Origin: Aquimarina rhabdastrellae
GTDB lineage: Bacteria > Bacteroidota > Bacteroidia > Flavobacteriales > Flavobacteriaceae
Reading direction: 5' to 3'
Length of the DNA stretch: 64,000 nucleotides
Assembly: GCA_947387485.1 (NCBI GenBank)
Contig: CANDNT010000009.1
Span: forward strand, 1-64,000
Shown here: piece after piece, positions 53,792-63,293 of the stretch
Layout: each line of letters starts with the position of its first letter
Position numbering within the stretch: position 1 is the first letter of the stretch
The notes under the pieces: model-generated
Told to the model about the DNA's origin: nothing
The model's input: only the letters and a program-made list of their open reading frames with translations
Databases searched by the model: none
Translations under genes and position numbers: made by a program

Positions 53792-55201
53792 ATGAGAATT
53801 GAACAAATATATACAGGATGTCTAGCTCAAGGAGCTTATTATATAGAAAGTGATGGAGAGGTAGCGATTATAGATCCGTTAAGAGATACACAGACATATA
53901 TAGACCGTGCCGAAGGAGATGAAGCTAAAATCAAATATATTTTTGAAACTCATTTTCATGCTGATTTTGTAAGCGGACACCTTACATTGTCTAGAGAAAC
54001 AGGAGCACCGATTGTTTTTGGTCCAGAAGCACAACCTGCTTTTGATGCCATAATAGCCAAAGATGGACAAGAATTCTCTTTAGGAAAGATTAAAATCAAA
54101 GTGTTGCATACTCCAGGACATACTATGGAGAGTACGACCTATCTATTAATAGACGAAAACGGTAAAGATCATGCTATTTTTAGCGGAGACACTTTGTTCT
54201 TGGGAGATGTAGGAAGACCTGACCTTGCTCAAAAAGCAGCAAGCATGACTCAAGAAGAATTAGCAGGGATTTTATTTGATAGCCTACGTTCAAAAATTAT
54301 GACACTGGCAGACGATGTGATTGTTTATCCGGCGCATGGAGCAGGATCTGCATGTGGTAAAAACATGATGAAAGAGACTGTTGATACTTTAGGAAATCAA
54401 AAGAAGATGAATTATGCATTGAGAACTGATATGACTCGTGAAGAATTCATCAAAGAAGTTACAGAAGGGTTATTACCTCCTCCAGGATATTTTCCGTTTA
54501 ATGTACAAATGAACAAAGAAGGATATGATGATCTTGATACAGTAATAAAAAGAGGTACTAGAGCATTAGGTGTAGAAGAGCTTGAAGTGGTTGTAAATGA
54601 AACTGGAGCAATGATTCTTGATGTGCGTCACCAACAAGTTTTTGCAAAAGGACATATTCCACGTTCTATTTTTATAGGAATTGATGGTGGATTTGCGCCA
54701 TGGGCAGGAGCATTAATTAAAGATGTACAACAATCTATTATATTAATAGCAGACGAAGGTAGAGAAGAAGAAACTATAACTAGATTATCTAGAGTAGGAT
54801 TTGATAATACTATAGGATATCTTAAAGGTGGATTCGATGCATGGAAAGCAGCAGGAAAAGAAGTTGACAGTTTGATTTCTATACCAGCTACTGAGTTTAA
54901 AGAAAAATTAGCCGATGCTATTCCTGTATATGATGTGCGTAAAGAAGGAGAATACCTTAAATCACATATAGAAGGAGCACATTTGACTCCTTTGGATTTT
55001 TTAAACTCACATTTACAGGAATTCCCAGAAGATAAAACGTTTTATATCCATTGTGCAGGAGGATACCGTTCTATGATAGCAGCGTCTATTTTAAAAAGTA
55101 GAGGAATTCATAATTTGGTAGAAATAGCAGGTGGATTTAAAGCTATAAAAGAAGCAGGGATTAAAGTTACAGACGAAGTTTGTTCTAGTACACTGAAGTA
55201 G
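53792..55201 (+). CDS. persulfide dioxygenase-rhodanese fusion (CstB-like), copy 2
   Basis: This 469-residue protein is a close paralog of the gene at 43164, with the same order: ETHE1-type metallo-beta-lactamase (THFHADFVSGH, HTPGHTMES), a rhodanese without catalytic Cys (SIILIADEGREEE), then one with it (FYIHCAGGYRSM). It is on the opposite strand, outside the sulfur cluster, and lacks a GTAAC-N4-GTTAC site. TACATTTG (53768-53775) is a perfect -7 element 16 nt before its start. The two copies probably differ in regulation rather than chemistry. Confidence 0.92.
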   Translation: MRIEQIYTGCLAQGAYYIESDGEVAIIDPLRDTQTYIDRAEGDEAKIKYIFETHFHADFVSGHLTLSRETGAPIVFGPEAQPAFDAIIAKDGQEFSLGKIKIKVLHTPGHTMESTTYLLIDENGKDHAIFSGDTLFLGDVGRPDLAQKAASMTQEELAGILFDSLRSKIMTLADDVIVYPAHGAGSACGKNMMKETVDTLGNQKKMNYALRTDMTREEFIKEVTEGLLPPPGYFPFNVQMNKEGYDDLDTVIKRGTRALGVEELEVVVNETGAMILDVRHQQVFAKGHIPRSIFIGIDGGFAPWAGALIKDVQQSIILIADEGREEETITRLSRVGFDNTIGYLKGGFDAWKAAGKEVDSLISIPATEFKEKLADAIPVYDVRKEGEYLKSHIEGAHLTPLDFLNSHLQEFPEDKTFYIHCAGGYRSMIAASILKSRGIHNLVEIAGGFKAIKEAGIKVTDEVCSSTLK

Positions 55202-55228
55202 AGAACTATAATATAAAAATGAAGAAGT

Positions 55229-55265
55229 ACTCCTTATAACATTTTGTTGTAAGGAGTTTTTTTTG
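55229..55265 (+). terminator. terminator after the second persulfide dioxygenase gene
   Basis: ACTCCTTATAAC (55229-55240) pairs with GTTGTAAGGAGT (55246-55257), allowing one G-T pair, and is followed by eight T. Confidence 0.88.
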
Positions 55266-55393
55266 AAAAAAATAATAGAGAGTGGGTAATGAATTTTTGG
55301 TTTGCGGACTTTACAGTGAAAACCAAATATGGCGGAAGCTGAAAAGCCTTATAGAGTAAGCAGAATCAAAATATTATATTAAATCATTACCAA

Positions 55394-56713
55394 ATGAAAA
55401 AGTTATTTTTTATGCTAGCAATACTAGCATTAATCAGTAGTTGTCAAAAAGAAGCAATAGAAGAAGTTGTTGCTGTAGAAAATTTAGATAATGAGATAAC
55501 ATCTTCAAAAATATTAGCAGAAAATCCACCATGGATTTATGTTTTGGATGCTCGTTATAGTAGAACATGTAGTACAGGACCAGGAGTGTGTTTTAAAAAT
55601 GAAGAAGGAGAAATCTGGAATTTTGTTTATAAAACAATAGAAGGTGATCTACCTAAAGAAATTAGAGATGATCATGAAGATCCAGATATTGGAGGTATAT
55701 ATTTAACTCTTGAAGGAGATAAAGTACATTTTGTTTTTACAGAAAAAGTAGAAACAGATGTTTTGGTTATCGAAGAAGATGTAAGATTACCACGAGAATT
55801 ATTTAAAGAGTATGTAGAAGATGGTGTGGTGATTAAAGCTGGTGAATATAAGATTAGTTATGATCGTTATGAAAAATATGGAGAAGCATGGGTTTCTTAT
55901 AATGTACCCTTACAAGAAATTTTTAATTGCGATGTGTTTTTAAGTCATAGAGCACAGAATGGAATGTTGATAACTCCAGCTGATGTCCTAAATTTTAAAG
56001 TAAAATTACATCCATTTTGGTATAACTGGGTAGTAAATAATAATTCTTGTTCATCATTATATGTAAGACCAATAGGAGGTGGACAAATAACTAGACATGA
56101 ATTTGTACAAGGTTTAGGGAATAATGAAGTACTCTATAGTAATGGGTTACCAACCTATATTACTGTTGGAGGACAAGCTTTTATGGATTATGAAATGATG
56201 TTTGAAGCAGGGCATGTACAAAGTCCTTTCTGCGCAAATCAAGATGGTTATTTAAGCAATTTTACATCTACTCAATTAGATGACTTTTTTAGTGGAGGAT
56301 GTAATCATAGAGATGAAATAACACATAATATCCAACCGTGTAATGTAGATGTACGATTAATTAACAGAGCAGAAAATGGAATGTTAGTTACACCAGCAGA
56401 TGAATTAGAATTTACGGTGACTTCTCAGACACCTGTAAATAATGCAAATTGTACTTTTTTATATGCTAAGTTTCCAGGAAGTACTGTTGTAAGAGCTTAT
56501 CCGTTGAAAAGTGTTTCAGGAAATGTATTGAAATTTGGAAATGGATTACCTACAATGACTTTCCCTGGAGGAGGAGCTCCATTAAATTATCAAATGGTAA
56601 TTAAAGAATTTGGGAATTCTAATGTTTATTGTAATTCTCCACAATCGTATTATAATAATTATTCGAGTGCAGTATTAGATGCAATATTTGGGACAGAAGG
56701 TTGTCAACATTAA
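55394..56713 (+). CDS. lipoprotein with a duplicated four-cysteine domain, unknown
   Basis: This 439-residue protein has a lipoprotein signal (LALISSCQKE) and an N-terminal region (about 45-170) with two cysteines (60 and 66). Two tandem copies of a module of about 125 residues follow: C179-C219-C280-C303 and C316-C353-C413-C437. Both copies start with FLSHRAQNGMLITPAD-like or LINRAENGMLVTPAD-like sequence, contain NGLPT, and end in GC. The cysteine spacing (40/61/23 and 37/60/24) implies two disulfides per copy. I do not recognise the domain. It is monocistronic and probably sits on the cell surface. Confidence 0.78.
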   Translation: MKKLFFMLAILALISSCQKEAIEEVVAVENLDNEITSSKILAENPPWIYVLDARYSRTCSTGPGVCFKNEEGEIWNFVYKTIEGDLPKEIRDDHEDPDIGGIYLTLEGDKVHFVFTEKVETDVLVIEEDVRLPRELFKEYVEDGVVIKAGEYKISYDRYEKYGEAWVSYNVPLQEIFNCDVFLSHRAQNGMLITPADVLNFKVKLHPFWYNWVVNNNSCSSLYVRPIGGGQITRHEFVQGLGNNEVLYSNGLPTYITVGGQAFMDYEMMFEAGHVQSPFCANQDGYLSNFTSTQLDDFFSGGCNHRDEITHNIQPCNVDVRLINRAENGMLVTPADELEFTVTSQTPVNNANCTFLYAKFPGSTVVRAYPLKSVSGNVLKFGNGLPTMTFPGGGAPLNYQMVIKEFGNSNVYCNSPQSYYNNYSSAVLDAIFGTEGCQH

Positions 56714-56734
56714 ATAGTTTTTAGCTTAATAAAA

Positions 56735-56765
56735 AATAAAGGTCACTTATCTAGTGGCCTTTATT
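56735..56765. terminator. bidirectional terminator
   Basis: AATAAAGGTCACT (56735-56747) pairs with AGTGGCCTTTATT (56753-56765), with one G-T pair. It lies between the duplicated-domain lipoprotein and the convergent TRIC-type gene, whose stop codon is inside it. Confidence 0.85.
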
Positions 56766-57371
56766 ATGTATAGTAAATAAAGGGAGTGAGACTTTATATT
56801 TTACTACCAATAATCGAATTAAGATGATAAGTGCTGCAGTACTGATGTACACTAAGTTTTCTCCTAAATTGAAATAGTATAATATCATAAAACAAGTACC
56901 ACCAGCCAAAGAAGCCGTAGCATAAATTTCTTTTCTGAAAATCACAGGGATTTCATTACATAAAATATCACGAATTACACCACCAAAACACCCAGTCATA
57001 GTACCTAAAGTGATACAAATAATAGGGTCTAGAGAAGCGCTAATACCAGTTTCTACACCAATAATCGTACAAATTCCTAATCCTATAGTATCAAAGAGAA
57101 ATAGTGATTTTTTTAGGTAATTGATTTTGTTTCTAAAAATAATAGCAGCAATAGTAATACTACCTATAAGAAACATATTAGTCGTATCCTGCATCCATGA
57201 TACAGGGGTATTTCCTACCAAAATATCACGTATTGTACCACCACCAATAGCAGTAACAAAGGCAATGATAAAAATACCAAACAAATCTAATTTTCTATTC
57301 ATGGCACTTAAAGCACCAGATATGGCAAAAGCTGATGTACCTAGAAGGTCCAAAATTGTAAAAAGTGACAT
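56751..57371 (-). CDS. trimeric intracellular cation channel (TRIC/UPF0126) family protein
   Basis: This 206-residue polytopic membrane protein has two similar halves: LLGTSAFAISGALSA with IGGGTIRDILVGNTP, and IGVETGISASLDP with TGCFGGVIRDILCNEIP. The paired GGGxxRD motifs define the bacterial TRIC-like (YicG, UPF0126) family. Members conduct K+ or transport small amino acids such as glycine. It is a single-gene unit. The specific substrate is not readable from sequence. Confidence 0.9.
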   Translation of the reverse strand: MSLFTILDLLGTSAFAISGALSAMNRKLDLFGIFIIAFVTAIGGGTIRDILVGNTPVSWMQDTTNMFLIGSITIAAIIFRNKINYLKKSLFLFDTIGLGICTIIGVETGISASLDPIICITLGTMTGCFGGVIRDILCNEIPVIFRKEIYATASLAGGTCFMILYYFNLGENLVYISTAALIILIRLLVVKYKVSLPLFTIHNKGH

Positions 57372-57628
57372 TGTTTTCCTTATCTTTTTGTAGGCAAAAA
57401 TACGTTAAGAAGCTTAAAAATAAATCATTTATGAGTGCTTATTTCTACAGAAAAAAAGATGATGTTTGAATAATAATAAAACAACTAGAGCTAAAGAAGT
57501 TTAAAATTAAAAAAGAAGAAATAAGATCAAACGATCTTATAAAGAGATAGAAAAACAAAATAATAAAATAATGTAAGTTTTCTAATCAAATTACTACTTT
57601 TACAACTAGTTAAATACGATGTAAAGTT

Positions 57629-58594
57629 ATGTCAGATACAATCGAAAGAATTAAATGCCTAATCATAGGATCAGGACCTGCAGGTTATACTGCAGCTATA
57701 TACGCATCTAGAGCAGATTTAAAACCTGTAATGTATACAGGAATGGAACCAGGAGGTCAATTAACAACTACAACAGAAGTAGATAACTTTCCTGGATATC
57801 CTGAAGGAATAGATGGCCCAACAATGATGATGCAATTACAACAACAAGCAGAACGTTTTGGTACAGAAGTGAGAATAGGAATGGTTACTGCTGTTGAGTT
57901 TAGCAAAGAAATAGGAGGGATTCACAAAGTAACTGTGGATAATACTACACAAATAGAAGCAGAGTCTATTATTATTTCTACAGGAGCAACTGCAAAATAT
58001 TTAGGTTTAGAAAGCGAACAAAGATTACGTGGTGGTGGAGTATCTGCATGTGCAGTATGTGATGGATTCTTTTATAAAGGACAAGATGTTGCTATCGTAG
58101 GGGCTGGAGATACTGCCGCAGAAGAAGCTACATATTTAGCAAATATCTGTTCAAAAGTTACTATGCTTGTTCGTAAAGATTACATGAGAGCATCAAAAGC
58201 AATGCAGCATCGTGTAAATAATACATCTAATATTGAAGTACGATATAATACAGAAGTTGATGAGGTATTAGGAGAGCAAGTAGTAGATGGATTAAGAATG
58301 GTAAATAACCAAACTGGAGATAAAGAAGATATCGCTATTACAGGATTATTTATAGCTATTGGACACAAACCTAATACAGACATATTTAAAGGACAATTAG
58401 ATATGGACGATACAGGATATCTAATAACTGAAGGAAAATCTACAAAAACAAATGTCCCTGGTGTATTTGCAGCAGGAGATGTTCAAGATAAAGAATATCG
58501 TCAAGCGGTTACAGCAGCTGGAACTGGATGTATGGCGGCGCTTGATGCAGAACGTTATTTGGCTACAATCGAATCTAGTGTAGAGACAGCTTAA
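57629..58594 (+). CDS. trxB: thioredoxin-disulfide reductase
   Basis: This 321-residue flavoenzyme uses NADPH to reduce thioredoxin. The FAD-binding motif is CLIIGSGPAGYTAAIYASRA, the redox-active disulfide is CAVC in GVSACAVCDGFF, and the NADPH-binding motif is VAIVGAGDTAAEEATYLA. The C-terminal FAD motif is VPGVFAAGDVQD. Length is normal. It is monocistronic with a strong terminator. It is the enzyme most likely to supply electrons to the thiol and persulfide chemistry of this region. Confidence 0.97.
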   Translation: MSDTIERIKCLIIGSGPAGYTAAIYASRADLKPVMYTGMEPGGQLTTTTEVDNFPGYPEGIDGPTMMMQLQQQAERFGTEVRIGMVTAVEFSKEIGGIHKVTVDNTTQIEAESIIISTGATAKYLGLESEQRLRGGGVSACAVCDGFFYKGQDVAIVGAGDTAAEEATYLANICSKVTMLVRKDYMRASKAMQHRVNNTSNIEVRYNTEVDEVLGEQVVDGLRMVNNQTGDKEDIAITGLFIAIGHKPNTDIFKGQLDMDDTGYLITEGKSTKTNVPGVFAAGDVQDKEYRQAVTAAGTGCMAALDAERYLATIESSVETA

Positions 58595-58616
58595 TAATAC
58601 GAGAAATATAAAAGAC

Positions 58617-58653
58617 AAAAAGCATTCTAATTTTTTAGAATGCTTTTTTTATT
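58617..58653. terminator. bidirectional terminator after trxB
   Basis: AAAAAGCATTCTAA (58617-58630) pairs perfectly with TTAGAATGCTTTTT (58635-58648), with further T. It also suits the convergent GIN-domain gene that ends at 58652. Confidence 0.92.
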
Positions 58654-59509
58654 AATTAAAGAATCCAGGAGTATAGCCTTCTTCTTTTTTATAGAGTATG
58701 GATTCATTATCAAAATTTGTAATGGATATTTTAGGTTGACCTAAAATGTAGATTTCACTTTTTTCAATAGCATTAATAGTTATTGTTTCTTTTGCCATTA
58801 TGTAAACATCGGTTGAACCTTCGGTTTGAATGGAAGCATTATTGATAATAGCACGTTCTCCATAGAAGTTAGTATCTCCTTCGGCTCTTAATTCTAATGA
58901 AGCAATTTTTCCTTCGATTTTTGCTGTTGTTTTTGAGTATAAGTCAATTAGAGTTTGTTCGGTAGTTAGAATTCCTTTAAACTCGGTGTTATCATTGAGT
59001 TGTATTTTTGCATTAGCAGCAGTAATATGCAATTCATTATCAGATTTCCCGTTGGCTACAAATTTTAGATTATCTGTTTCAACAGTAGCAAAAATCTTAC
59101 TATAGTCATTTGCTTCTATAGCTAAGTTAGGAATGGCGATAGGCCCTATAGCTTTTATATTAGCTTTATCTCTTATAATAAGATTACGTAAGGTTTCTGG
59201 ATACTTAATTTTTAAAGTTAATTTTTTACTACGTCTTATATCTCTTGTAGTTGTAATTGAAAAAATACTGTCTTTTACTTCAAAAGAAATAAATTCATGT
59301 AAATTACTATCGGCTTCTATTTCTAACATAGGGTCAATACTCTCTGAAAGAATAACTTCAAAATTATCAGAAACATCAAGAGTAGTGAAAGCATTAACGG
59401 CATGTTGTTCTGAAACTACAATTTTATTTCCTTTAACTTTTAATTTTTTCTGTGAAAAACCTGATGTTATAAAAAGTATACAACAGAAAATACTACATAA
59501 TTTTCTCAT
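58652..59509 (-). CDS. GIN-domain (DUF2807) secreted protein
   Basis: This protein of about 285 residues has a signal peptide (IFCCILFITSGFSQ). The body is a repetitive beta-helix-like auto-transporter adhesin, head-GIN domain (DUF2807), with PMLEIEADSNLHEF as landmark and many short strands. I start at ATG 59509 (MRKLCSIFCC). It is the last gene of the DUF4870-PadR-PspC-GIN-GIN operon. Its job in envelope stress or adhesion is unproven. Confidence 0.85.
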   Translation of the reverse strand: MRKLCSIFCCILFITSGFSQKKLKVKGNKIVVSEQHAVNAFTTLDVSDNFEVILSESIDPMLEIEADSNLHEFISFEVKDSIFSITTTRDIRRSKKLTLKIKYPETLRNLIIRDKANIKAIGPIAIPNLAIEANDYSKIFATVETDNLKFVANGKSDNELHITAANAKIQLNDNTEFKGILTTEQTLIDLYSKTTAKIEGKIASLELRAEGDTNFYGERAIINNASIQTEGSTDVYIMAKETITINAIEKSEIYILGQPKISITNFDNESILYKKEEGYTPGFFN

Positions 59510-59612
59510 AAAAAAGTGATTTAAGTTTAATACGTTGGACTTCAAAAATAAGACCAGGTATGCTAGAAGAACGTTTTCTATGATAAATATATTTGAAGAA
59601 AATAGACAAAAA

Positions 59613-59638
59613 GAAAAAACCTCCGATAAAGGAGGTTT
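59613..59638 (-). terminator. terminator between the two GIN-domain genes
   Basis: AAACCTCC (59617-59624) pairs with GGAGGTTT (59631-59638). On the minus strand it ends in a U run. It lies about 40 nt after the upstream GIN gene stop, so the distal GIN gene may be transcribed less or from its own promoter. Confidence 0.8.
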
Positions 59639-59674
59639 AAAAAAGATTGGTAGTTTTGAACAAGAAATAGTTTC

Positions 59675-60394
59675 TTAACGCTGTCTGATATTACCACCTG
59701 AGTTTTCTTCTTCAGAAACTTGCTCAGGATTTCCATAAAGAATAATATCACCACCACTAGTTGCTTTTCCTGTAAATTGTTTTTGAGCATGGACTTTTAT
59801 AGTAGCACCACTAGTTGCTTTTGATTCGGTAATAAGACTAAGTAATTCTTTTGCTCTAATATCAGCACCACTGGTAGCGCTTGAATTATGTTGGTTAACT
59901 TTTCCGTGTACTTTAATAGAGGCTCCACTAGTAGCTGTAGTTGATAACTGATTAGCTTTGGTTTGTAAATCTATATCAGCACCACTTGTAGCTCTTAGGT
60001 TTAAAGATTCTTGTTCTACGATTTCATAAGAAGTAACATCTGCACCACTGGTAGCTGTAATATTTGATAATGTTTGATAAGAAACGTAAATTTTCTTAGC
60101 ATCTGCACGTCTAATATTTTTTTCTGAAGTAATAGTTAATACGCCTTCTTTTACATAAACCTCAATAAGATTATGTAAATTTTCGTTAGCTTCAATTACA
60201 ACTTTATGATCAGTGCTATTAACTAGAATAACATCTAGACCTCTACTAGCTTTTATACTTTCAAAATCCTCAGAAAGTGTTTTTTCTTTTTTAATTACGT
60301 CTCCAGAACCAGAGACTCCGTTGATAACGATGTTACATGAAGAAAGGAGTAATCCTAAACTACAGGTAACTAATATTTTGGCTAATGTTGACAT
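59675..60394 (-). CDS. GIN-domain (DUF2807) lipoprotein with SATSGA repeats
   Basis: This 239-residue lipoprotein (LLLSSCNIVING) has a GIN domain whose beta-helix turns carry a recurring ATSGA motif. The motif or a close variant appears seven times about every 19-21 residues (SATSGADVTS, RATSGADIDL, TATSGASIKV, SATSGADIRA, KATSGATIKV, KATSGGDIIL, NSGGNIRQ). The regular asparagine/serine-glycine turns fit a right-handed parallel beta helix. It is co-transcribed with the PspC gene. Confidence 0.85.
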   Translation of the reverse strand: MSTLAKILVTCSLGLLLSSCNIVINGVSGSGDVIKKEKTLSEDFESIKASRGLDVILVNSTDHKVVIEANENLHNLIEVYVKEGVLTITSEKNIRRADAKKIYVSYQTLSNITATSGADVTSYEIVEQESLNLRATSGADIDLQTKANQLSTTATSGASIKVHGKVNQHNSSATSGADIRAKELLSLITESKATSGATIKVHAQKQFTGKATSGGDIILYGNPEQVSEEENSGGNIRQR

Positions 60395-60425
60395 GATATA
60401 TGATTTTTAAGAGTTATAGTTAATG

Positions 60426-62150
60426 TTATTGAATTTCGATATCTAAACCTTCTTTTTCTTCATTGATTTTGATTTCGACTTTACCTTTATCAGTATCAAT
60501 TTTTAAACTAGAAGGTTCATGATCTTCTGTATTTTCTTCCCATTCTTCATACTTCCACTTATTAGTTTCATTTTTAGGGCAATCGTTACAGATAACTGTA
60601 TCGTCTTTTAACTGGATATATTGATCTTCTTTTCCTCTTACTGGGATATAATCTTTATATGTCCAAGAATTGTTATAGTAAGAAGTATTATCATCCATAA
60701 ATAAAGTCATCCCTTCTGGTATAGATAGAAAAACTTGTACTTCTTGATCTCTAAAATGATTTGTAAAAGCAGTAAGAGCATGAGCATCTAGATATAAAGT
60801 ATTTCCTTCTATTTTATAATTATACTCAATAGCTTCAGCTTTTTCTCTAGCGTCATCATAGCTACTACCTTCAGATGATTTTGCTATTTGAATTTTAGGA
60901 AGGGTATCTGTTTTTGATGATTTTAAAAATAGCTCGATATCTTGAAAAACAATTACTTTTCTACCTTGATGATCAGTTTTTATTTTAAATGAATCTCTAT
61001 TATATGCATTTTTAACAAAACGACTATCAACATTCATTTTGATATATAAGGTATCTTGTGGTGTTACCGATACAATTTCGTTTTCTAAAACTACTTTTTC
61101 ATCAAATGCTTGTAAAGTCATTTGGCGTAAGCCTATAACAGATAACCCGATAATAGATAATATCCAAAGTGCTAATAATGATAATTTAGCAACAGTACCT
61201 ATAGATTTAAGGTTTTTGATTAAAATCTTTAATCCTAAGATGAACAGGAAAAAGAATGGAATTCCTACTGCAAAAAGAACCAATAGTGTTACTAACCATA
61301 TAGGTGTATTATAAAAGTTGGTTACCTCTATATATTCTGTCCAAGGAGTGTCGATAAAGTCAAAACTACCTATAGTGAATAAACTGATAAACAATGCGAT
61401 TAATGTTGCTCCAGCTGTAAAGATGAGTAATCCCCCTATGAATTTTACAAATACTTTAAGAATGAATAAGAATATATCTCCGATAGCGTCAAAAAATGTA
61501 GCAGATCCACTTTTTACTTTTTTACCATATTTTTCATAATCTACATTTTTTACAGTATCAGAGATGCCATCAAAACCCTCTTTAATTTTTTTTTCAATAG
61601 TATTGATATTGATAGGTTCCCCTTTCATCGCTAATTGATCTGCGGTAGAAACAGCTTCTGGTACAAAAATCCAAAAAGCGATATAGATAAAGATAAAAGC
61701 GCCACTAGAAAAAATTGTAAATAATACCCATGCTAAACGAAGCCAAACTGTATCGATACCTAGGTAATGACCTAAACCAGAACTTACACCGCCGATATAA
61801 GCATTTTCTGTATCTCTAAATAGTTGTTTAGGTGTATTGCGTTTCTTTTTCTGTTGTGTATGTACTTCGTCTTCAAAAAGATCTTCATCAACGTGGTAAT
61901 CCTCAGGTTGCCCCATGATCGTAATCACTTCGTCAACTTGCTCCATATTGATAACTTGTCTCTTATCTTTAATTTTTTCGCTAAAGAGTTCTGCAATACG
62001 AGCTTCGATATCAGCTAATATTTCATCACCACCTTGAGAATTGGTAAACGAGCGTTTTATCGTTTCTAAATAACGTTTAAGTTTCAGGTATGCATCTTCA
62101 TCTATATGGAAGAATATGCCGGCTAGGTTTATATTAACTGTCTTGTTCAT
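60426..62150 (-). CDS. PspC-domain membrane protein
   Basis: This 574-residue protein has an N-terminal region with an amphipathic segment (DEDAYLKLKRYLETI), a PspC domain (about 105-170: NAYIGGVSSGLGHYLGID) and several further helices. The large C-terminal extracytoplasmic beta region (about 355-574) ends in a charged tail. PspC-type proteins signal envelope stress. It overlaps the PadR gene by 17 nt, so they are coupled. In Flavobacteria this order with PadR and GIN proteins is common. Confidence 0.9.
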   Translation of the reverse strand: MNKTVNINLAGIFFHIDEDAYLKLKRYLETIKRSFTNSQGGDEILADIEARIAELFSEKIKDKRQVINMEQVDEVITIMGQPEDYHVDEDLFEDEVHTQQKKKRNTPKQLFRDTENAYIGGVSSGLGHYLGIDTVWLRLAWVLFTIFSSGAFIFIYIAFWIFVPEAVSTADQLAMKGEPININTIEKKIKEGFDGISDTVKNVDYEKYGKKVKSGSATFFDAIGDIFLFILKVFVKFIGGLLIFTAGATLIALFISLFTIGSFDFIDTPWTEYIEVTNFYNTPIWLVTLLVLFAVGIPFFFLFILGLKILIKNLKSIGTVAKLSLLALWILSIIGLSVIGLRQMTLQAFDEKVVLENEIVSVTPQDTLYIKMNVDSRFVKNAYNRDSFKIKTDHQGRKVIVFQDIELFLKSSKTDTLPKIQIAKSSEGSSYDDAREKAEAIEYNYKIEGNTLYLDAHALTAFTNHFRDQEVQVFLSIPEGMTLFMDDNTSYYNNSWTYKDYIPVRGKEDQYIQLKDDTVICNDCPKNETNKWKYEEWEENTEDHEPSSLKIDTDKGKVEIKINEEKEGLDIEIQ

Positions 62151-62487
62151 CTTGATTATTTTTTTGTTTGGTTACGAGAGTTACTGCGTGCTGTAAATCG
62201 TTCCAAGTGGTGTTTAACTCTTTTAGAAATAACTTTCCTGTTTCTGTTAATCCGTAATATTTTCTCGGTGGTCCAGAAGAGGATTCTTCCCATCTATAGC
62301 TTAAAAGTCCTGCATTTTTTAGTCGGGTTAATAGCGGGTAAATTGTACCCTCTACTACGAGCATCTTTGCATCTTTTAGAGTACTTAGAATTTCTGCTAC
62401 ATATGCGTCATCATCTTTTAAAATAGATAAGATGCAGTATTCTAAAACTCCTTTACGCATTTGCGCTTTTGTGTTTTCTATCTTCAT
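62134..62487 (-). CDS. PadR-family transcriptional regulator
   Basis: This 117-residue winged-helix regulator has the PadR layout: RKGVLEYCILSILKD at the start, VEGTIYPLLTRLKNAGLLSYRW recognition region and wing, and GPPRKYYGLTETGK with the Tyr-rich motif, then a short dimer helix. It overlaps the PspC start by 17 nt. It probably represses its own operon until the envelope signal releases it. Confidence 0.92.
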   Translation of the reverse strand: MKIENTKAQMRKGVLEYCILSILKDDDAYVAEILSTLKDAKMLVVEGTIYPLLTRLKNAGLLSYRWEESSSGPPRKYYGLTETGKLFLKELNTTWNDLQHAVTLVTKQKNNQDEQDS

Positions 62488-62538
62488 AAAGCGGTGCTTT
62501 TGGATATTAAATTAATTAACTTTTGATTCATAATCTCA

Positions 62539-63000
62539 TTATTTTATGAATCTAATAGTGATAGGATACTTATAAACTTCTCCGTCACTAGCTCTGGTTG
62601 CTGCAAGTATTGCACAAACAATTTCTACAACAAGTGTGGTTAAAATACACAGTCCAGCAATGATACCAAAGATGGTGATCCCCATAAACTCATTAATGTG
62701 AGTTAAAAAATATTCATCTGTAATATGGTGTTGGTGATCAAAACTCATAGCTGTATTTGCCAATGTATATATTACAAAAGGAATAGCTATGATCACTAAA
62801 AGAATACTATAGACAAGAAGACTTAACTGAAAATTAAGTGCTTCTTTTCCATTCTTACTGATAAAAGAGTCTTTAGTATTTGCTTGCCACAACAGTAGTG
62901 GTATGATGTAATTTCCTAATGGAATAAAATACTTTGATAATATAGAAATATGTATTAAAGCACTAATTGTTTTTGATTGTTTTGGTATTGATGATTTCAT
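62539..63000 (-). CDS. DUF4870 membrane protein
   Basis: This 153-residue protein matches the DUF4870 layout: ALIHISILSKYFIPLGNYIIPLLLW, then FISKNGKEALNFQLSLLVYSILL, and a C-terminal pair of helices ending in ATRASDGEVYKYP. It has about four transmembrane segments. It is the first gene of the PadR operon, 51 nt before PadR. Function is unknown. Confidence 0.88.
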   Translation of the reverse strand: MKSSIPKQSKTISALIHISILSKYFIPLGNYIIPLLLWQANTKDSFISKNGKEALNFQLSLLVYSILLVIIAIPFVIYTLANTAMSFDHQHHITDEYFLTHINEFMGITIFGIIAGLCILTTLVVEIVCAILAATRASDGEVYKYPITIRFIK

Positions 63001-63293
63001 AACCTATTATTTTCTTATACAAATATATGGATAAAAAAAGGTATTATGCAAAACATAGTACTTAAAATTAACAATTATTTAAGATAGGGTATAATCAAAT
63101 TTGAGCGTTATATATACAGAAGCAAATGATGAAAGTAATTGTGGTTTACTTTTTGTACTAGTTCTATTTTATGCATATTTGTGTATTTCATCGATAAATA
63201 CTGCGTTACGTCTATTGTTTTGATGTAAAGCCGTAATTGTCAATGAGATAGAAGTAGTACCTTTAACCTATCTAAATCTTAAAAAAACTCATT

